Origin: Fictibacillus nanhaiensis
Lineage (GTDB): Bacteria > Bacillota > Bacilli > Bacillales > Fictibacillaceae
Assembly (NCBI GenBank): GCA_016401345.1
Contig: JAEACG010000011.1
Location: 1 to 58,338 of the forward strand
Direction: 5' to 3'
DNA length: 58,338 nt
The number at the start of each line of letters is the position of its first letter. The first letter of the stretch is position 1. The position numbers were made by a program, and so were the translations under genes. Shown one piece after another: positions 37,312 to 47,440 of this stretch. The notes under the pieces are model-generated. The model ran no database searches. It worked only from the letters and a program-made list of their open reading frames with translations, and was not told the origin of the DNA.

Positions 37312-39807
37312 ATGTGGCAAAAGGTGGAACAAGAAGTACTCGAACCGATTAGAGGAATGGTATGGGTAGAAAAGAGCCAGCAGGCGGTAACGAAGACGAG
37401 TAAGAGATGGCTTCAGATTTTGAACCAGAGCATTTTTAACTGGAGAATGCTGTTGTTTGGAATTGGTTTTTTGTTAGGACGAGCTATGATTCTAGCTGAG
37501 ATGTCTCCATTTGCTTTACCTTTTGCAGCTAGTGTATTCGTTTTGAGAAAAGAGCGGACAGGCATTGCTGTCTTTGCCATTTTGGCAGGGGCGATGTCAC
37601 ACCAACCGATGAACGCTTTGTTTTTTATTAGTGCATTACTCGTCTATGCAAGTCTTCAAAAAGGAGCAGATTTATTCATAAAGAATCGGATGCAAAGTCT
37701 TCCTCTATTGGTTTTCGGTTCTTCCTTAATCACGCGAACCGTGTTCTCCATGTTTGGTGAAGGAGGATTAGAGCGGGTCGATACGATGCTTGCGTTAGTT
37801 GAAGGAGGCTTAAGCTTAGTCCTTACGTTAATCTTTCTTCAAAGCATACCGCTATTAACGAATAAAAAGATTCCACAATCATTAAAAAACGAAGAGATTG
37901 TCTGCTTGATGATCCTTCTTGCTTCTGTCATGACCGGGACGATCGGCTGGCAGATCAATGACGTTGCCGTAGAGCATGTAGTTTCTCGTTACTTAGTGTT
38001 GCTGTTCGCCTTTGTAGGAGGAGCAGCGATCGGTTCTACTGTTGGTGTCGTGACAGGTCTTATCCTGAGCCTCGCGCAAGTAGCAAGCTTGTCTCAGATG
38101 AGTTTATTAGCATTTTCTGGTCTTCTTGGCGGACTTTTGAAAGAGGGGAAACGATTCGGTGTAAGTCTCGGTCTTATCATCGGAACCGTCATGATCGGTT
38201 TGTATGGTGAAGGAAGATCTGAGATTACATCCACATTGATGGAATCAGGATTTGCTGTTCTGCTCTTCTTGTTAACACCGAAGACGGCCATCAGCAATAT
38301 TTCAAAATATGTACCAGGTACAAGAGAACATTCCATGCACCAACAGCAATATTTGAAGAAGATTCGTGATGTTACCGCGAGTCGCGTTGAACGGTTCTCA
38401 AGCCTCTTCCAAGCGCTCTCACATTCGTTCCAATCTGTCGGTTCTTCTTTAAATGAGGAGGATAGTACGCGTGAGGTGGATCTTTTCTTAAGTAATATTA
38501 CAGAGAAAACGTGCCAGACTTGTTTTAAGAAGGAACAATGCTGGGCGCAGAATTTCACAACGACTTACGACCTTATGACAAGGCTCATGGTGGAACAAGA
38601 AGATTATAGTGACATTAAGGATCGAAAATTAAAGCGAGAATGGGAAAAGCATTGTATCAAGCCAGAAAAGATAACCGACTTAATGAAAAAAGAACTAACG
38701 CAATATCGAGCTTCTCAAAAATTGAAGATACAAGTTCAAGAAAGCCGCCGGTTAGTCGCAGATCAGCTGATGGGTGTTTCACAAGTGATGGGTGATTTTG
38801 CAAAAGAGATCCAACGTGAACAAGCAAACCATCAAATTCAAGAAGAGCAGATCAAAGACTCTCTTGCTCAAGCTGGAATTGATATAGGTCACGTGGATAT
38901 TTACAGTCTTGAAACATCTAACGTCGATATTGAAATGACGATTCCTTCTTGCAATGGTTCCGGAATCGCTGAGAAGCTGATCGCACCGATCTTATCTGAC
39001 ATTTTGGAAGAGACGATTCTTGTGACGCATGAAGATTGCGCGAACTATCCGACTGGCTTCTGTCATCTATCCTTTCATTCAGCGCGAGAATATGTGGTTG
39101 AGACAGGAATTGCTTCAGCAGCTAAAGGCGGGGCATGGCTTTCGGGGGATAGCCATTCGACGATAGAGATTGGTGCTGGAAAGTTTGCTGTTGCCATTGC
39201 AGATGGAATGGGTAACGGAGAACGAGCATTCATCGAAAGCAATGAAACGCTGCAGCTTCTTCAAAAGATTCTTCAATCCGGAATTGAAGAGGAAGTTGCT
39301 ATTAAGTCAGTTAACTCTGTACTCTCCTTACGTACAACAGATGAAATCTTCTCAACACTAGACCTTGCGATGATCGATCTGCAAGATGCATCTGCTAAGT
39401 TCTTAAAGATCGGTTCGACACCAAGTTTTATTAAACGAGGAGACCAGATCAAGACAGTCGAAGCAAGCAACCTTCCGATGGGCATCATTCGGGATTTTGA
39501 TGTAGACGTTGTCGATGAACAGCTAAAAGCGGGAGATATACTCATTATGATGAGTGACGGAATCTACGAAGCTCCCCGTCATATCGAGAATATCGATGCT
39601 TGGCTAAAGCGTAAGATCAGAGAGATCGACACCGAAGACCCGCAAGAGATAGCAGATATCATCATGGAAGAAGTGATTCGTTCAGGGAATAACGGGATCG
39701 AGGATGACATGACGGTCGCTGTGACGAAGATTGAAAAGAACATTCCAAAGTGGGCAACTGTTCCTCAATATCCGAAAGTCGCGATCAACCGGAAGAAAGC
39801 TCAATAG
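37312..39807 (+). CDS. spoIIE: SpoIIE serine phosphatase
   Basis: 831 residues. The N-terminal part has about ten membrane segments (about 35-325), then a regulatory/FtsZ-interacting region (about 330-580, CQTCFKKEQCW) and a C-terminal PP2C phosphatase (about 590-800) with the metal-binding DGMGNG at 631-636 and MMSDGIYE. It dephosphorylates SpoIIAA-P to free sigma-F in the forespore and helps asymmetric septation. ATG 37312 is 6 bases after GGGTGGTG; two GTGs at 37300 and 37303 lie in that SD. Confidence 0.97.
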   Translation: MWQKVEQEVLEPIRGMVWVEKSQQAVTKTSKRWLQILNQSIFNWRMLLFGIGFLLGRAMILAEMSPFALPFAASVFVLRKERTGIAVFAILAGAMSHQPMNALFFISALLVYASLQKGADLFIKNRMQSLPLLVFGSSLITRTVFSMFGEGGLERVDTMLALVEGGLSLVLTLIFLQSIPLLTNKKIPQSLKNEEIVCLMILLASVMTGTIGWQINDVAVEHVVSRYLVLLFAFVGGAAIGSTVGVVTGLILSLAQVASLSQMSLLAFSGLLGGLLKEGKRFGVSLGLIIGTVMIGLYGEGRSEITSTLMESGFAVLLFLLTPKTAISNISKYVPGTREHSMHQQQYLKKIRDVTASRVERFSSLFQALSHSFQSVGSSLNEEDSTREVDLFLSNITEKTCQTCFKKEQCWAQNFTTTYDLMTRLMVEQEDYSDIKDRKLKREWEKHCIKPEKITDLMKKELTQYRASQKLKIQVQESRRLVADQLMGVSQVMGDFAKEIQREQANHQIQEEQIKDSLAQAGIDIGHVDIYSLETSNVDIEMTIPSCNGSGIAEKLIAPILSDILEETILVTHEDCANYPTGFCHLSFHSAREYVVETGIASAAKGGAWLSGDSHSTIEIGAGKFAVAIADGMGNGERAFIESNETLQLLQKILQSGIEEEVAIKSVNSVLSLRTTDEIFSTLDLAMIDLQDASAKFLKIGSTPSFIKRGDQIKTVEASNLPMGIIRDFDVDVVDEQLKAGDILIMMSDGIYEAPRHIENIDAWLKRKIREIDTEDPQEIADIIMEEVIRSGNNGIEDDMTVAVTKIEKNIPKWATVPQYPKVAINRKKAQ

Positions 39808-39819
39808 TTTATGAGAATA

Positions 39820-39860
39820 AGAGGCCGTTCTTTTATGTGAAAAAAGAGCGGTCTTTTTTG
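39820..39860 (+). terminator. spoIIE terminator
   Basis: GAGGCCGTTCTTTT pairs with AAAAAGAGCGGTCT (G-U pairs included), followed by TTTTTTG. Confidence 0.8.
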
Positions 39861-39883
39861 TTTGTAGTCCCTCGCTGTTGTAA

Positions 39884-39988
39884 GTGGACAGTATTTTGGC
39901 AAAAGTGGACAGTAAAATTCAATAAGTGGACAGTAAATGGGGAAGACTGGACAGTATTTATGTAAAAGTAGACAGTATTCACAATCCG
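39884..39988. repeat. phased 21-bp array A (five units, GTGGACAGTA core)
   Basis: Five units start at 39884, 39905, 39926, 39947 and 39968, a step of exactly 21 bp. Unit positions 1-10 are GTGGACAGTA in three units and differ by one base in the other two; the remaining 11 bases vary freely but stay AT-rich. It begins 24 bp after the spoIIE terminator and ends about 105 bp before yabS. Confidence 0.9.
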
Positions 39989-40093
39989 ACTTCCTTTAGT
40001 GATTATGTTTCGCGGGGTTTTCTGCGTATAAACCACCGCTTTCTTGACGAAGATGGTAATAGTTAAAATTCGTACTTGAGAGGGGTTAGCGTT

Positions 40094-40846
40094 ATGCGAA
40101 ACAAAGGAACGCTGCGTCAAATTTTGCTTATTACAGATGGGTGCTCGAACCAAGGTGAAGATCCGATCGCAATGGCGGCACTTGCTAACGAACAAGGAAT
40201 AGCTGTAAATGTGATTGGCGTACTGAATGAGAATGCACCTGAGTATCATAGACAAGGTCTAAAAGAAGTAGAAGAGATCGCGATGGCTGGCGGTGGCATA
40301 AGTCAGGTTGTTTATACGAAGCAACTCGCACATACGGTTAAGATGGTGACTCAAAAAGCGATGGCTCAAACGATAAAAGGTGTTGTAAATGCAGAGCTGC
40401 AACAGATACTTGGAAGTCAGTCTTCGATGGAAGACCTCCCTCCAGACAAACGAGGAGAAGTTATTGAAGTTGTCGATGAGATGGGAGAGACCATGAACCT
40501 TGAGATCTTAGTTTTGATTGATGCTTCAGGATCGATGGAAGACAAGATGCTAACGGTTCAAGAGTCTCTGCTTGATCTGTCTATCTCGTTGAACTCGAGA
40601 ATTGGAGATAACGAGTTTGCACTCTATGTTTTTCCGGGCAAGAGAACAGAGGCAGAAGAACTTTTAAGCTGGTCTTCTAAACTAGAATCGATCGGTAAAA
40701 CATTTTCAAAGATATCACTTGGCGGGATCACACCGACAGGTCCAGCTATAAAAGAAGCTATAGCGGCTTTTGGTCGTAAACGATCGTCAAAAAGGAGATT
40801 CTTGTCCGATGATGCCCCAGGATATTCGAACGAGTCCGGTATGTAA
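40094..40846 (+). CDS. yabS: YabS, VWA-domain protein
   Basis: 250 residues. A von Willebrand A fold is indicated by LIDASGSM (DxSxS at 143-147) and the C-terminal GGITPTGPAIKEA, while an N-terminal half begins RQILLITDGCSNQGEDP, itself resembling the second part of a VWA fold. B. subtilis YabS is a sporulation-period gene upstream of the kinase YabT; function unknown. ATG 40094 is 8 bases after GAGAGGGG. It overlaps yabT by 38 bases. Confidence 0.9.
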   Translation: MRNKGTLRQILLITDGCSNQGEDPIAMAALANEQGIAVNVIGVLNENAPEYHRQGLKEVEEIAMAGGGISQVVYTKQLAHTVKMVTQKAMAQTIKGVVNAELQQILGSQSSMEDLPPDKRGEVIEVVDEMGETMNLEILVLIDASGSMEDKMLTVQESLLDLSISLNSRIGDNEFALYVFPGKRTEAEELLSWSSKLESIGKTFSKISLGGITPTGPAIKEAIAAFGRKRSSKRRFLSDDAPGYSNESGM

Positions 40847-41780
40847 CTTAGTTGCTGGTGAAGAAATACGCGGTAAGTGGAATCACTCCAGATATCGGAT
40901 TCGGCGCCGTTTAGGTTATGGAGCAACAGGTGCCGTCTATTTAGCTGATTCAGATCGAGGAGTGGTTGCTCTTAAGATCGGGCATGATCAGATGTCGATC
41001 ACATCTGAAGTAAATGTACTGAAGCGTTTTTCTAAGGTCCAGGGGAAAGTCCTTGGACCTTCTTTAATCGATGTGGATGACTGGGTAAAGCAAAGTACCA
41101 CATACCCTTTTTATGCGATGGAGTATTTAAAAGGAGAGACGCTCTTTGACTTTATGAAGACAAAATCTCCAGAATGGGCTGGAATCCTTCTCGTACAGCT
41201 GCTTACGGATCTGCATACCCTTCATCAAGCGGGATGGGCGTTCGGTGACTTAAAGCCAGATAACCTTCTTGTGACTGGCCCTCCTTACCGAATTCGCTGG
41301 ATCGATGTCGGAGGAACAACGGTGATGGACAGATCGATCAAAGAATATACCGAATTCTATGATCGAGGATATTGGGGGAAAGGAACGAGAAAAGCCGAGC
41401 CATCGTATGATTTATTTTCAGCAGGCATGGTGATGGTGAATTTAGGTTATCCTTCCCGATTTACGAAAAATGGAGATGCTGATAAACAGTTTCAAGCCAA
41501 AATTGCAGGCAATCCAATGCTTAAACCGTATGCACCTATCTTACAAAAAGCATGGAACGGAAAATACCGATATGCAGAAGAGATGAGAAACGAGCTTGTT
41601 CTTTTGTTGAATGCTAACGATAAAGCGAAAACTCCTCAAGCGCATAGGAATTCGACGCAAAAACCTGCATCAAGACAAGCGCAAAAGAAAAAGAAAAGCA
41701 GCTTTATCGTAGAAACATTTTTAGTATTCACGTTTGTTTTTGTTGTGTACTTTTTTTACATGCTCGGTCAAACGATGTAA
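40809..41780 (+). CDS. yabT: sporulation Ser/Thr protein kinase YabT
   Basis: 323 residues. Kinase domain with G-loop GYGATG at 36-41, K56 in VALKI, catalytic D147 in GDLKPDN (the usual HRD is FGD) and D166 in WIDVGG (in place of DFG). A basic linker precedes one C-terminal membrane segment (about 296-318) and no extracellular domain. B. subtilis YabT is a DNA-activated Hanks-type kinase at the septum that phosphorylates RecA and AbrB. ATG 40809 lies 11 bases after AAAGGAG, inside the end of yabS. Confidence 0.93.
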   Translation: MMPQDIRTSPVCNLVAGEEIRGKWNHSRYRIRRRLGYGATGAVYLADSDRGVVALKIGHDQMSITSEVNVLKRFSKVQGKVLGPSLIDVDDWVKQSTTYPFYAMEYLKGETLFDFMKTKSPEWAGILLVQLLTDLHTLHQAGWAFGDLKPDNLLVTGPPYRIRWIDVGGTTVMDRSIKEYTEFYDRGYWGKGTRKAEPSYDLFSAGMVMVNLGYPSRFTKNGDADKQFQAKIAGNPMLKPYAPILQKAWNGKYRYAEEMRNELVLLLNANDKAKTPQAHRNSTQKPASRQAQKKKKSSFIVETFLVFTFVFVVYFFYMLGQTM

Positions 41781-41855
41781 ATAGTGTTCGTTCCTGCAAT
41801 TCTTTGTTATGATTTTAAAAGGCATTTTCGTAGAACTTCGTTGCTCTTGGTAGTG

Positions 41856-41984
41856 GTTGCTTTCCGTTACAGGTTGCTCGCTTTCCGGGGGGCGTGCGGT
41901 GAGCCTCTTAGCGCTATGCGCTGTTAAGAGTCTCACCTGTCCCGCTGATTCCCCAAGAGTCTCGCACCTTTCACTTCAATCAAC
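41856..41984 (-). repeat. Bacillaceae interspersed repeat, copy 7
   Basis: Minus orientation, GTTGCTT to AATCAAC, about 129 bp, closest to copy 2 (AGCGCTATGCGCTGTTAAGAG dyad). It lies between yabT and tilS. Confidence 0.88.
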
Positions 41985-42111
41985 TTGTTATTAAAGAGAC
42001 CAAATGAACGATCTAACAGAGAAGAATATTTATATTCAGCCTAGTCTTTTGGATTAACAAGTCAACGAAACAGGCCTTATTAAAATACGGAAAATGAAGG
42101 AGCGGTTTACG

Positions 42112-43506
42112 TTGCAGGAAGTGGAGAATTTTATTAAAAGACACCAGCTTCTTTCAGCCGCCCAAACTGTTGTGATCGGTGTTTCCGGAGGACCAGATTC
42201 TTTGGCATTGCTTCATTTTTTATGGAGAAGGTCTTCGTATTACAAAATCAAGATCGTTGCAGCTTCGTTCGATCATCGCTTAAGGGGCGACGAGTCGGCA
42301 TCAGAAGTTGCATTTGTTAAAAGTTTTTGTGACGAACGAGATATTATTTTTGAAAGTGACAGTGCGGATGTTGCAAGGTTTCAAAAAGAACATAGCCTGT
42401 CCTTACAAACCGCCGCTAGAATCTGTCGGTACAACTTTTTTGAAAAAGTGATGACAGAACATCATGCAGAAGCGCTTGCATTGGCGCACCATGGTGATGA
42501 CCAAGTGGAAACGATGCTCATGAGAATGACGAGGGGCAGCGAAGGTTTTAGTGCAGCAGGGATTCCTGTGAAACGGCCGTTTGCTACCGGTAAAATAATT
42601 CGTCCTTTTTTAGGAATAACAAAAGACCAAATCGAGCATTATTGTAAAGTAGAAAACCTGTTTCCTGTTTATGATTCGAGCAATGAAAGTGACAAATATG
42701 TTCGAAATCGTTTCAGAAAAAAAATTCTGCCTTTTTTAAAACAAGAAAACCCTAACGTGCATGAAAGATTTCAGTATTTAAGTGAAACTATTTCAGAAGA
42801 TGAAGCGTATATATTGAAACTGGCTGAAATAGAGTTAGAAAAGGTTTTAATCAGGCAAACAGAGGGGAAAATAGAGTTATCTGTATCCGCTTTTAACAAG
42901 ATGCCTATTCCTTTACAAAAAAGAGGGATTACACTAATATTGAACTATCTGTATAAAATTAATCCTTCATCTCTTTCCTCTGTACATAAGGAAAACTTTC
43001 TTAGTTTGCTCGGAAGTGAGCATCCATCCGGAATGTTGCATTTTCCGTCAGGTTTAGTTGTCAGCCGAACTTATGACAGATGTTTGTTAAGTTTTGAGCA
43101 TATCGTCGTCAAAAATGAGGAAGAGTCATATGACTTTTCACTAGAGCTGCCCGGTTATGTAGAACTGCCGAATGGACGTATAACTGCTGAAATAACAGAT
43201 TGTGAACCCGCTCTACAAAGAGGAAAAGATGTTTTTGTGTTTTCAATGAAAGAGGTAGATCTCCCGTTACGTGTTCGCACCCGAAAACCAGGTGACCGGA
43301 TGGCGATTGCCGGCGTCGGTTCTCGGAAATTAAAAGATATATTTATTGATGCTAAAGTGCCGCAGGAAGAAAGAAACGTTTGGCCGGTTGTTGTTGATGC
43401 AAACGGTAAGATCATTTGGCTTCCGGAGCTAAAACACATTACACGTCATCAAATAAATCCATCAGAACTTTGGGTTATCCTACGCTTTCATAAAAAATCG
43501 CCATGA
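42112..43506 (+). CDS. tilS: tRNA(Ile)-lysidine synthase
   Basis: 464 residues. The PP-loop SGGPDS is at 25-30, followed by ASFDHRLRGDES and LALAHHGDDQVETMLMRMTRGS, diagnostic for TilS; the C-terminal domain has PLRVRTRKPGDRM and KLKDIFIDAKVPQEERNxWPVV. It converts C34 of tRNA-Ile(CAU) to lysidine so it reads AUA. I place the start at TTG 42112, 6 bases after AAGGAGCGG; the ATG at 42094 has no SD and overlaps that site. hpt and ftsH follow, as in B. subtilis. Confidence 0.94.
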   Translation: MQEVENFIKRHQLLSAAQTVVIGVSGGPDSLALLHFLWRRSSYYKIKIVAASFDHRLRGDESASEVAFVKSFCDERDIIFESDSADVARFQKEHSLSLQTAARICRYNFFEKVMTEHHAEALALAHHGDDQVETMLMRMTRGSEGFSAAGIPVKRPFATGKIIRPFLGITKDQIEHYCKVENLFPVYDSSNESDKYVRNRFRKKILPFLKQENPNVHERFQYLSETISEDEAYILKLAEIELEKVLIRQTEGKIELSVSAFNKMPIPLQKRGITLILNYLYKINPSSLSSVHKENFLSLLGSEHPSGMLHFPSGLVVSRTYDRCLLSFEHIVVKNEEESYDFSLELPGYVELPNGRITAEITDCEPALQRGKDVFVFSMKEVDLPLRVRTRKPGDRMAIAGVGSRKLKDIFIDAKVPQEERNVWPVVVDANGKIIWLPELKHITRHQINPSELWVILRFHKKSP

Positions 43507-43527
43507 CGTCTAGGAGGCTTGTTGAAC

Positions 43528-44073
43528 ATGCATGATGAAATTTTAGAAACACTTATTTCCGAAGAAGCTATTCAAAACAAGATTAAAGAACTTGGAAAAG
43601 AGCTTTCTGTGGAATATAAGGAACGCTTTCCATTGGTGGTCGGAGTTTTAAAGGGTGCTCTACCTTTTATGGCAGACTTGATCAAACGTATGGATATCCA
43701 TCTTGAGATCGATTTAATGGCAGTGTCCAGCTATGGTGCATCTACCGTTTCTTCTGGTCAAGTTAAAATTGTTAAAGATTTAGATACTTCCTTAGAAGGT
43801 CGAGACGTTATCATTGTAGAAGATATTATTGACAGTGGTTTAACGCTCAGTTATCTCGTTCAACTGTTTAAGGCGCGTAAAGCAAAATCGGTTAAGATCG
43901 TAACTTTACTGGATAAGCCTACAGGACGTAAGGTTGATATCGCTCCAGATCTTGCTGGCTTCATCGTTCCTGATGCTTTTGTTGTTGGTTATGGGTTGGA
44001 CTACATCGAGAGATACCGTAACTTGCCTTACATTGGCGTTTTAAAGCCAGAGATCTACGAAAAGAAAGACTAA
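43528..44073 (+). CDS. hpt: hypoxanthine-guanine phosphoribosyltransferase
   Basis: 181 residues. It converts hypoxanthine or guanine plus PRPP to IMP or GMP. The PRPP loop [10 protein letters not shown] is at 97-106; [14 protein letters not shown] and [18 protein letters not shown] are diagnostic. ATG 43528 is 10 bases after AGGAGG; two in-frame TTGs upstream at 43519 and 43522 are too close. tilS-hpt-ftsH appear to be one transcript. Confidence 0.97.
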   Translation: MHDEILETLISEEAIQNKIKELGKELSVEYKERFPLVVGVLKGALPFMADLIKRMDIHLEIDLMAVSSYGASTVSSGQVKIVKDLDTSLEGRDVIIVEDIIDSGLTLSYLVQLFKARKAKSVKIVTLLDKPTGRKVDIAPDLAGFIVPDAFVVGYGLDYIERYRNLPYIGVLKPEIYEKKD

Positions 44074-44115
44074 AAAACCGCATAAGATTTGATTGTTCGC
44101 CTAAGGAGGTAAGGA

Positions 44116-46020
44116 ATGAATCGCATCTTCCGTAATACTATATTTTATTTATTAATCTTTTTAGTTGTGGTTGGGGTTGTCAGCTTTTTTAACGGCAACA
44201 ACAACGAAGTCAAAGAAATTCGTTATGATCAGCTGACTAAGTACATCGAATCAGGCAAAGTGGAAAGCATCGTTTACCAGCCTGAGGGTGGCGTATATGT
44301 TGTCCGCGGCCAGCTTGAAGGAGCTAAAGAAGGAGAAGTATTCCAAACGAATGCTCCGCTGACTGGCAACACACTGGCTGAGATTGAAAAGCTTGCTGAT
44401 TCATCAAACGTAGAATTTAAACAGCAAGAACAGACGAGTGGCTGGGTGACGTTTTTCACCTCAATAATTCCGTTTGTCATTATCTTTATCTTATTCTTCT
44501 TCTTGCTTAACCAAGCACAAGGCGGCGGAAGCCGAGTAATGAACTTTGGTAAGAGTAAAGCAAAACTTTACAACGAAGAAAAGAAAAAGGTTACGTTTAA
44601 AGACGTAGCTGGTGCAGATGAAGAAAAACAAGAGCTAGTTGAAGTTGTAGAATTCTTAAAAGATCCGCGTAAATTCTCTGCGCTAGGTGCACGTATTCCA
44701 AAAGGTGTTCTTTTAGTAGGACCTCCGGGTACTGGTAAAACACTTCTTGCACGTGCAGTAGCTGGAGAAGCTGGCGTTCCGTTCTTCTCGATCTCAGGTT
44801 CTGATTTCGTTGAGATGTTCGTCGGTGTCGGTGCATCACGTGTTCGTGACTTGTTTGAAAATGCTAAGAAAAACGCACCTTGTATCATCTTCATCGATGA
44901 GATTGATGCGGTAGGTCGTCAGCGTGGAGCTGGTCTTGGCGGAGGTCATGACGAGCGTGAGCAGACACTTAACCAATTGCTAGTTGAAATGGATGGTTTC
45001 GGTGCTAATGAAGGAATTATCATTATCGCAGCTACCAACCGTGCTGATATTCTAGATCCAGCCCTTCTTCGTCCGGGACGTTTTGACCGTCAGATTCCGG
45101 TTAACCGCCCAGATGTAAAAGGACGTGAAGAAGTACTTCAAGTGCATGCGCGCAACAAGCCGCTTGCAGAAGATGTTAATTTGAAAACGATCGCGATGCG
45201 CACTCCAGGTTTCTCTGGTGCGGATCTAGAAAACTTATTGAATGAAGCTGCGTTAGTAGCCGCTCGTACGAATAAGAAGAAGATCGATATGGATGACGTT
45301 GATGAAGCGATCGACCGTGTTATTGCAGGACCTGCGAAAAAGAGCCGTGTGATTTCTGAAAAAGAAAAGAACATTGTTGCTTATCATGAAGCAGGTCACA
45401 CTGTTATCGGTTTAGTTCTTGAAGGAGCTGACACTGTTCATAAAGTTACCGTTGTCCCTCGTGGTCAAGCAGGTGGTTACACAGTAATGCTTCCGAAAGA
45501 AGATCGTTACTTTATGACAAAACCTGAATTAGAAGATAAGATCGTTGGACTTCTTGGAGGCCGTGTGGCTGAAGAGATCACGTTCAAGGAAGTTAGTACA
45601 GGAGCTCATAATGACTTCCAGCGTGCGACTGGAATCGCTCGCCGCATGGTAACAGAGTTTGGTATGAGTGAACGCCTAGGGCCGATGCAGTTCGGTTCAT
45701 CACAAGGCGGTCAAGTCTTCTTAGGAAGAGACTTCAATAACGAGCAAAACTATAGTGATGCAATCGCGCATGAAATTGATTTAGAAGTTCAGCGTATCAT
45801 TAAAGAATCTTACGAGCGCTGCCGTCAGATCCTTACTGAGCACAATTCTAAGTTAGAAATCATCGCTCAAACATTGCTAACTGTAGAAACGCTTGATGAA
45901 GAACAAATCAAAGAACTCGTTAAAACAGGTAAACTACCTGACAGAAAAACGATTTCTAACCCATCTGATGATGTTAAAGTAACACTTAACAAAAAAGATG
46001 AAGAGCCAAAACAAGATTAA
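44116..46020 (+). CDS. ftsH: ATP-dependent zinc metalloprotease FtsH
   Basis: 634 residues. Two membrane segments (about 6-25 and 112-132) flank an extracellular domain; then AAA+ with Walker A GPPGTGKT at 202-209, Walker [10 protein letters not shown] near 256, the second region RPGRFDRQI, and the zinc protease with HEAGH at 424-428. It degrades membrane and regulatory proteins such as SpoVM and Spo0E. TAAGGAGGTAAGG precedes the ATG. The C-terminal tail is charged (KKDEEPKQD). Confidence 0.98.
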   Translation: MNRIFRNTIFYLLIFLVVVGVVSFFNGNNNEVKEIRYDQLTKYIESGKVESIVYQPEGGVYVVRGQLEGAKEGEVFQTNAPLTGNTLAEIEKLADSSNVEFKQQEQTSGWVTFFTSIIPFVIIFILFFFLLNQAQGGGSRVMNFGKSKAKLYNEEKKKVTFKDVAGADEEKQELVEVVEFLKDPRKFSALGARIPKGVLLVGPPGTGKTLLARAVAGEAGVPFFSISGSDFVEMFVGVGASRVRDLFENAKKNAPCIIFIDEIDAVGRQRGAGLGGGHDEREQTLNQLLVEMDGFGANEGIIIIAATNRADILDPALLRPGRFDRQIPVNRPDVKGREEVLQVHARNKPLAEDVNLKTIAMRTPGFSGADLENLLNEAALVAARTNKKKIDMDDVDEAIDRVIAGPAKKSRVISEKEKNIVAYHEAGHTVIGLVLEGADTVHKVTVVPRGQAGGYTVMLPKEDRYFMTKPELEDKIVGLLGGRVAEEITFKEVSTGAHNDFQRATGIARRMVTEFGMSERLGPMQFGSSQGGQVFLGRDFNNEQNYSDAIAHEIDLEVQRIIKESYERCRQILTEHNSKLEIIAQTLLTVETLDEEQIKELVKTGKLPDRKTISNPSDDVKVTLNKKDEEPKQD

Positions 46021-46025
46021 TTTCT

Positions 46026-46060
46026 AAAAGGACGCCTCAGTGATGAGGTGTCCTTTTTTG
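46026..46060 (+). terminator. ftsH terminator
   Basis: AAAGGACGCCTCA/TGAGGTGTCCTTT, loop GTGA, T-run. Confidence 0.93.
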
Positions 46061-46083
46061 TATTACTTGTGCTCTTGATAGTA

Positions 46084-46211
46084 GTTGATTTCCGCTCCAG
46101 GTTGCACGCTTTCCATGGGGCGACCGGTGAGCCCCTTGCCGCTTTGCGCCCTTAAGGGTCTCACCTGACCGCTCGTCCCATAGGAGTCGGCAACCTTACG
46201 CTACAATCAAC
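46084..46211 (-). repeat. Bacillaceae interspersed repeat, copy 8
   Basis: Minus orientation, GTTGATT to AATCAAC, about 128 bp, with GGTGAGCCCCTTGCCGC and TCTCACCTGACCGCTCG. It faces copy 9 in inverted orientation 198 bp away. Confidence 0.88.
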
Positions 46212-46409
46212 TTGTCAATGAAGATAATGTGAAAACATCCATAAGCAACAACCCTTTAGAAAACATCTTTTTAAAAGAAAGTTTAACTCTTATGATTTCG
46301 TACTTTTGTCCTTTATCTGCAAGGATAAGCTAATAGGAGTGAAAGATTTGATACTACTAGAGAGGCAGCGGGTATTTTGAATTATTTTGTTCTTTTCCTC
46401 CACTGACAG

Positions 46410-46537
46410 GTTGATTGGAGTGTAGGGTGCGAGACTCCTGCGGGACAGGCGGGCAGGTGAGACACTTATACGTGAAACGTACGAATGTGGCTCACCGTCT
46501 GCCCCGCGGAAAGCGAGTACCTGTAACGTAAATCAAC
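46410..46537 (+). repeat. Bacillaceae interspersed repeat, copy 9
   Basis: Plus orientation, GTTGATT to AATCAAC, about 128 bp; subtype with ATACGTGAAACGTACGAAT as central dyad, the same subtype as the host copy 4 at 34.1 kb. It lies between ftsH and coaX. Confidence 0.88.
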
Positions 46538-46656
46538 CACTTTCAACGCCCCCTTGAATAAGCGAAAAATTCCCAATAAGCCACCTTGCTTTACTCCTAT
46601 ACGTTTTGTGTTATAACTATTATAGAAACTTAAGATAAGAAGCGGGGACAAATTCC

Positions 46657-47427
46657 ATGATTTTTGTGTTTGATGTCGGAAATACGAATATTGTTTTAGG
46701 ACTCTACGAGAATGATGAATTAAAGCATCATTGGAGAATTCATACATCACGTGAAAAAACAGAGGATGAGTATGGCATGCTTATACTCGATCTGTTCCGT
46801 CACGTTAATATCCATAAAGAACAGATTGAAGGAATCATCATATCTTCAGTCGTACCACCAATCATGTTTGCCTTAGAACGCATGTGTGTGAAATATTTTA
46901 ACCAGCGTCCATTAGTGGTGGGACCTGGAATTAAAACGGGTCTTAATATTAAGTATGAAAACCCAAGAGAAGTTGGAGCCGATCGGATCGTTAACGCAGT
47001 TGCTGCTATTCATGAATATGATTCACCACTGATCATCGTTGATTTCGGGACAGCTACTACGTATTGTTATATCAATGAAAACAAACAGTATATGGGTGGA
47101 GCGATCGCGCCTGGAATAAATATCTCTACAGAAGCTCTTTATACGAAAGCTGCAAAGTTGCCGCGTATTGAGATCGCTAAGCCTGAAGGTGTAATCGGGA
47201 AGAACACGGTTAACGCTATGCAAGCAGGTATTCTATATGGATATGTAGGACAAGTAGAGGGTATTGTAAAAAGAATGAAAGAACAGTCTGAGGTTGAACC
47301 GAAAGTAATTGCGACCGGAGGACTTGCAAATTTAATTGCAGCGGAAAGCAATGTGATTGATCACGTTGATTCATTTTTAACATTAAAAGGTCTATTAATG
47401 ATATACGATAAAAATAAGAATGGTTAA
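46657..47427 (+). CDS. coaX: type III pantothenate kinase
   Basis: 256 residues, ASKHA fold. It phosphorylates pantothenate in the first step of coenzyme A synthesis and, unlike CoaA, is not inhibited by CoA. The phosphate motif DVGNTN is at 5-10, with [11 protein letters not shown] and [12 protein letters not shown] further on, and [16 protein letters not shown] lies before the ATG. hslO follows 13 bases later. Confidence 0.96.
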   Translation: MIFVFDVGNTNIVLGLYENDELKHHWRIHTSREKTEDEYGMLILDLFRHVNIHKEQIEGIIISSVVPPIMFALERMCVKYFNQRPLVVGPGIKTGLNIKYENPREVGADRIVNAVAAIHEYDSPLIIVDFGTATTYCYINENKQYMGGAIAPGINISTEALYTKAAKLPRIEIAKPEGVIGKNTVNAMQAGILYGYVGQVEGIVKRMKEQSEVEPKVIATGGLANLIAAESNVIDHVDSFLTLKGLLMIYDKNKNG

Positions 47428-47440
47428 AGGGTGAGTTTTA

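Noticed and set aside
38094-38558. Long minus-strand frame inside spoIIE
   Set aside because: It is antisense to a fully conserved coding region and has no homology I recognise or SD; other antisense frames in mfd, ftsH and metS were discarded likewise.
39884-39988. CRISPR array
   Set aside because: Units are 21 bp in total with only about ten conserved bases, no unique spacers of normal size, and no cas genes nearby.
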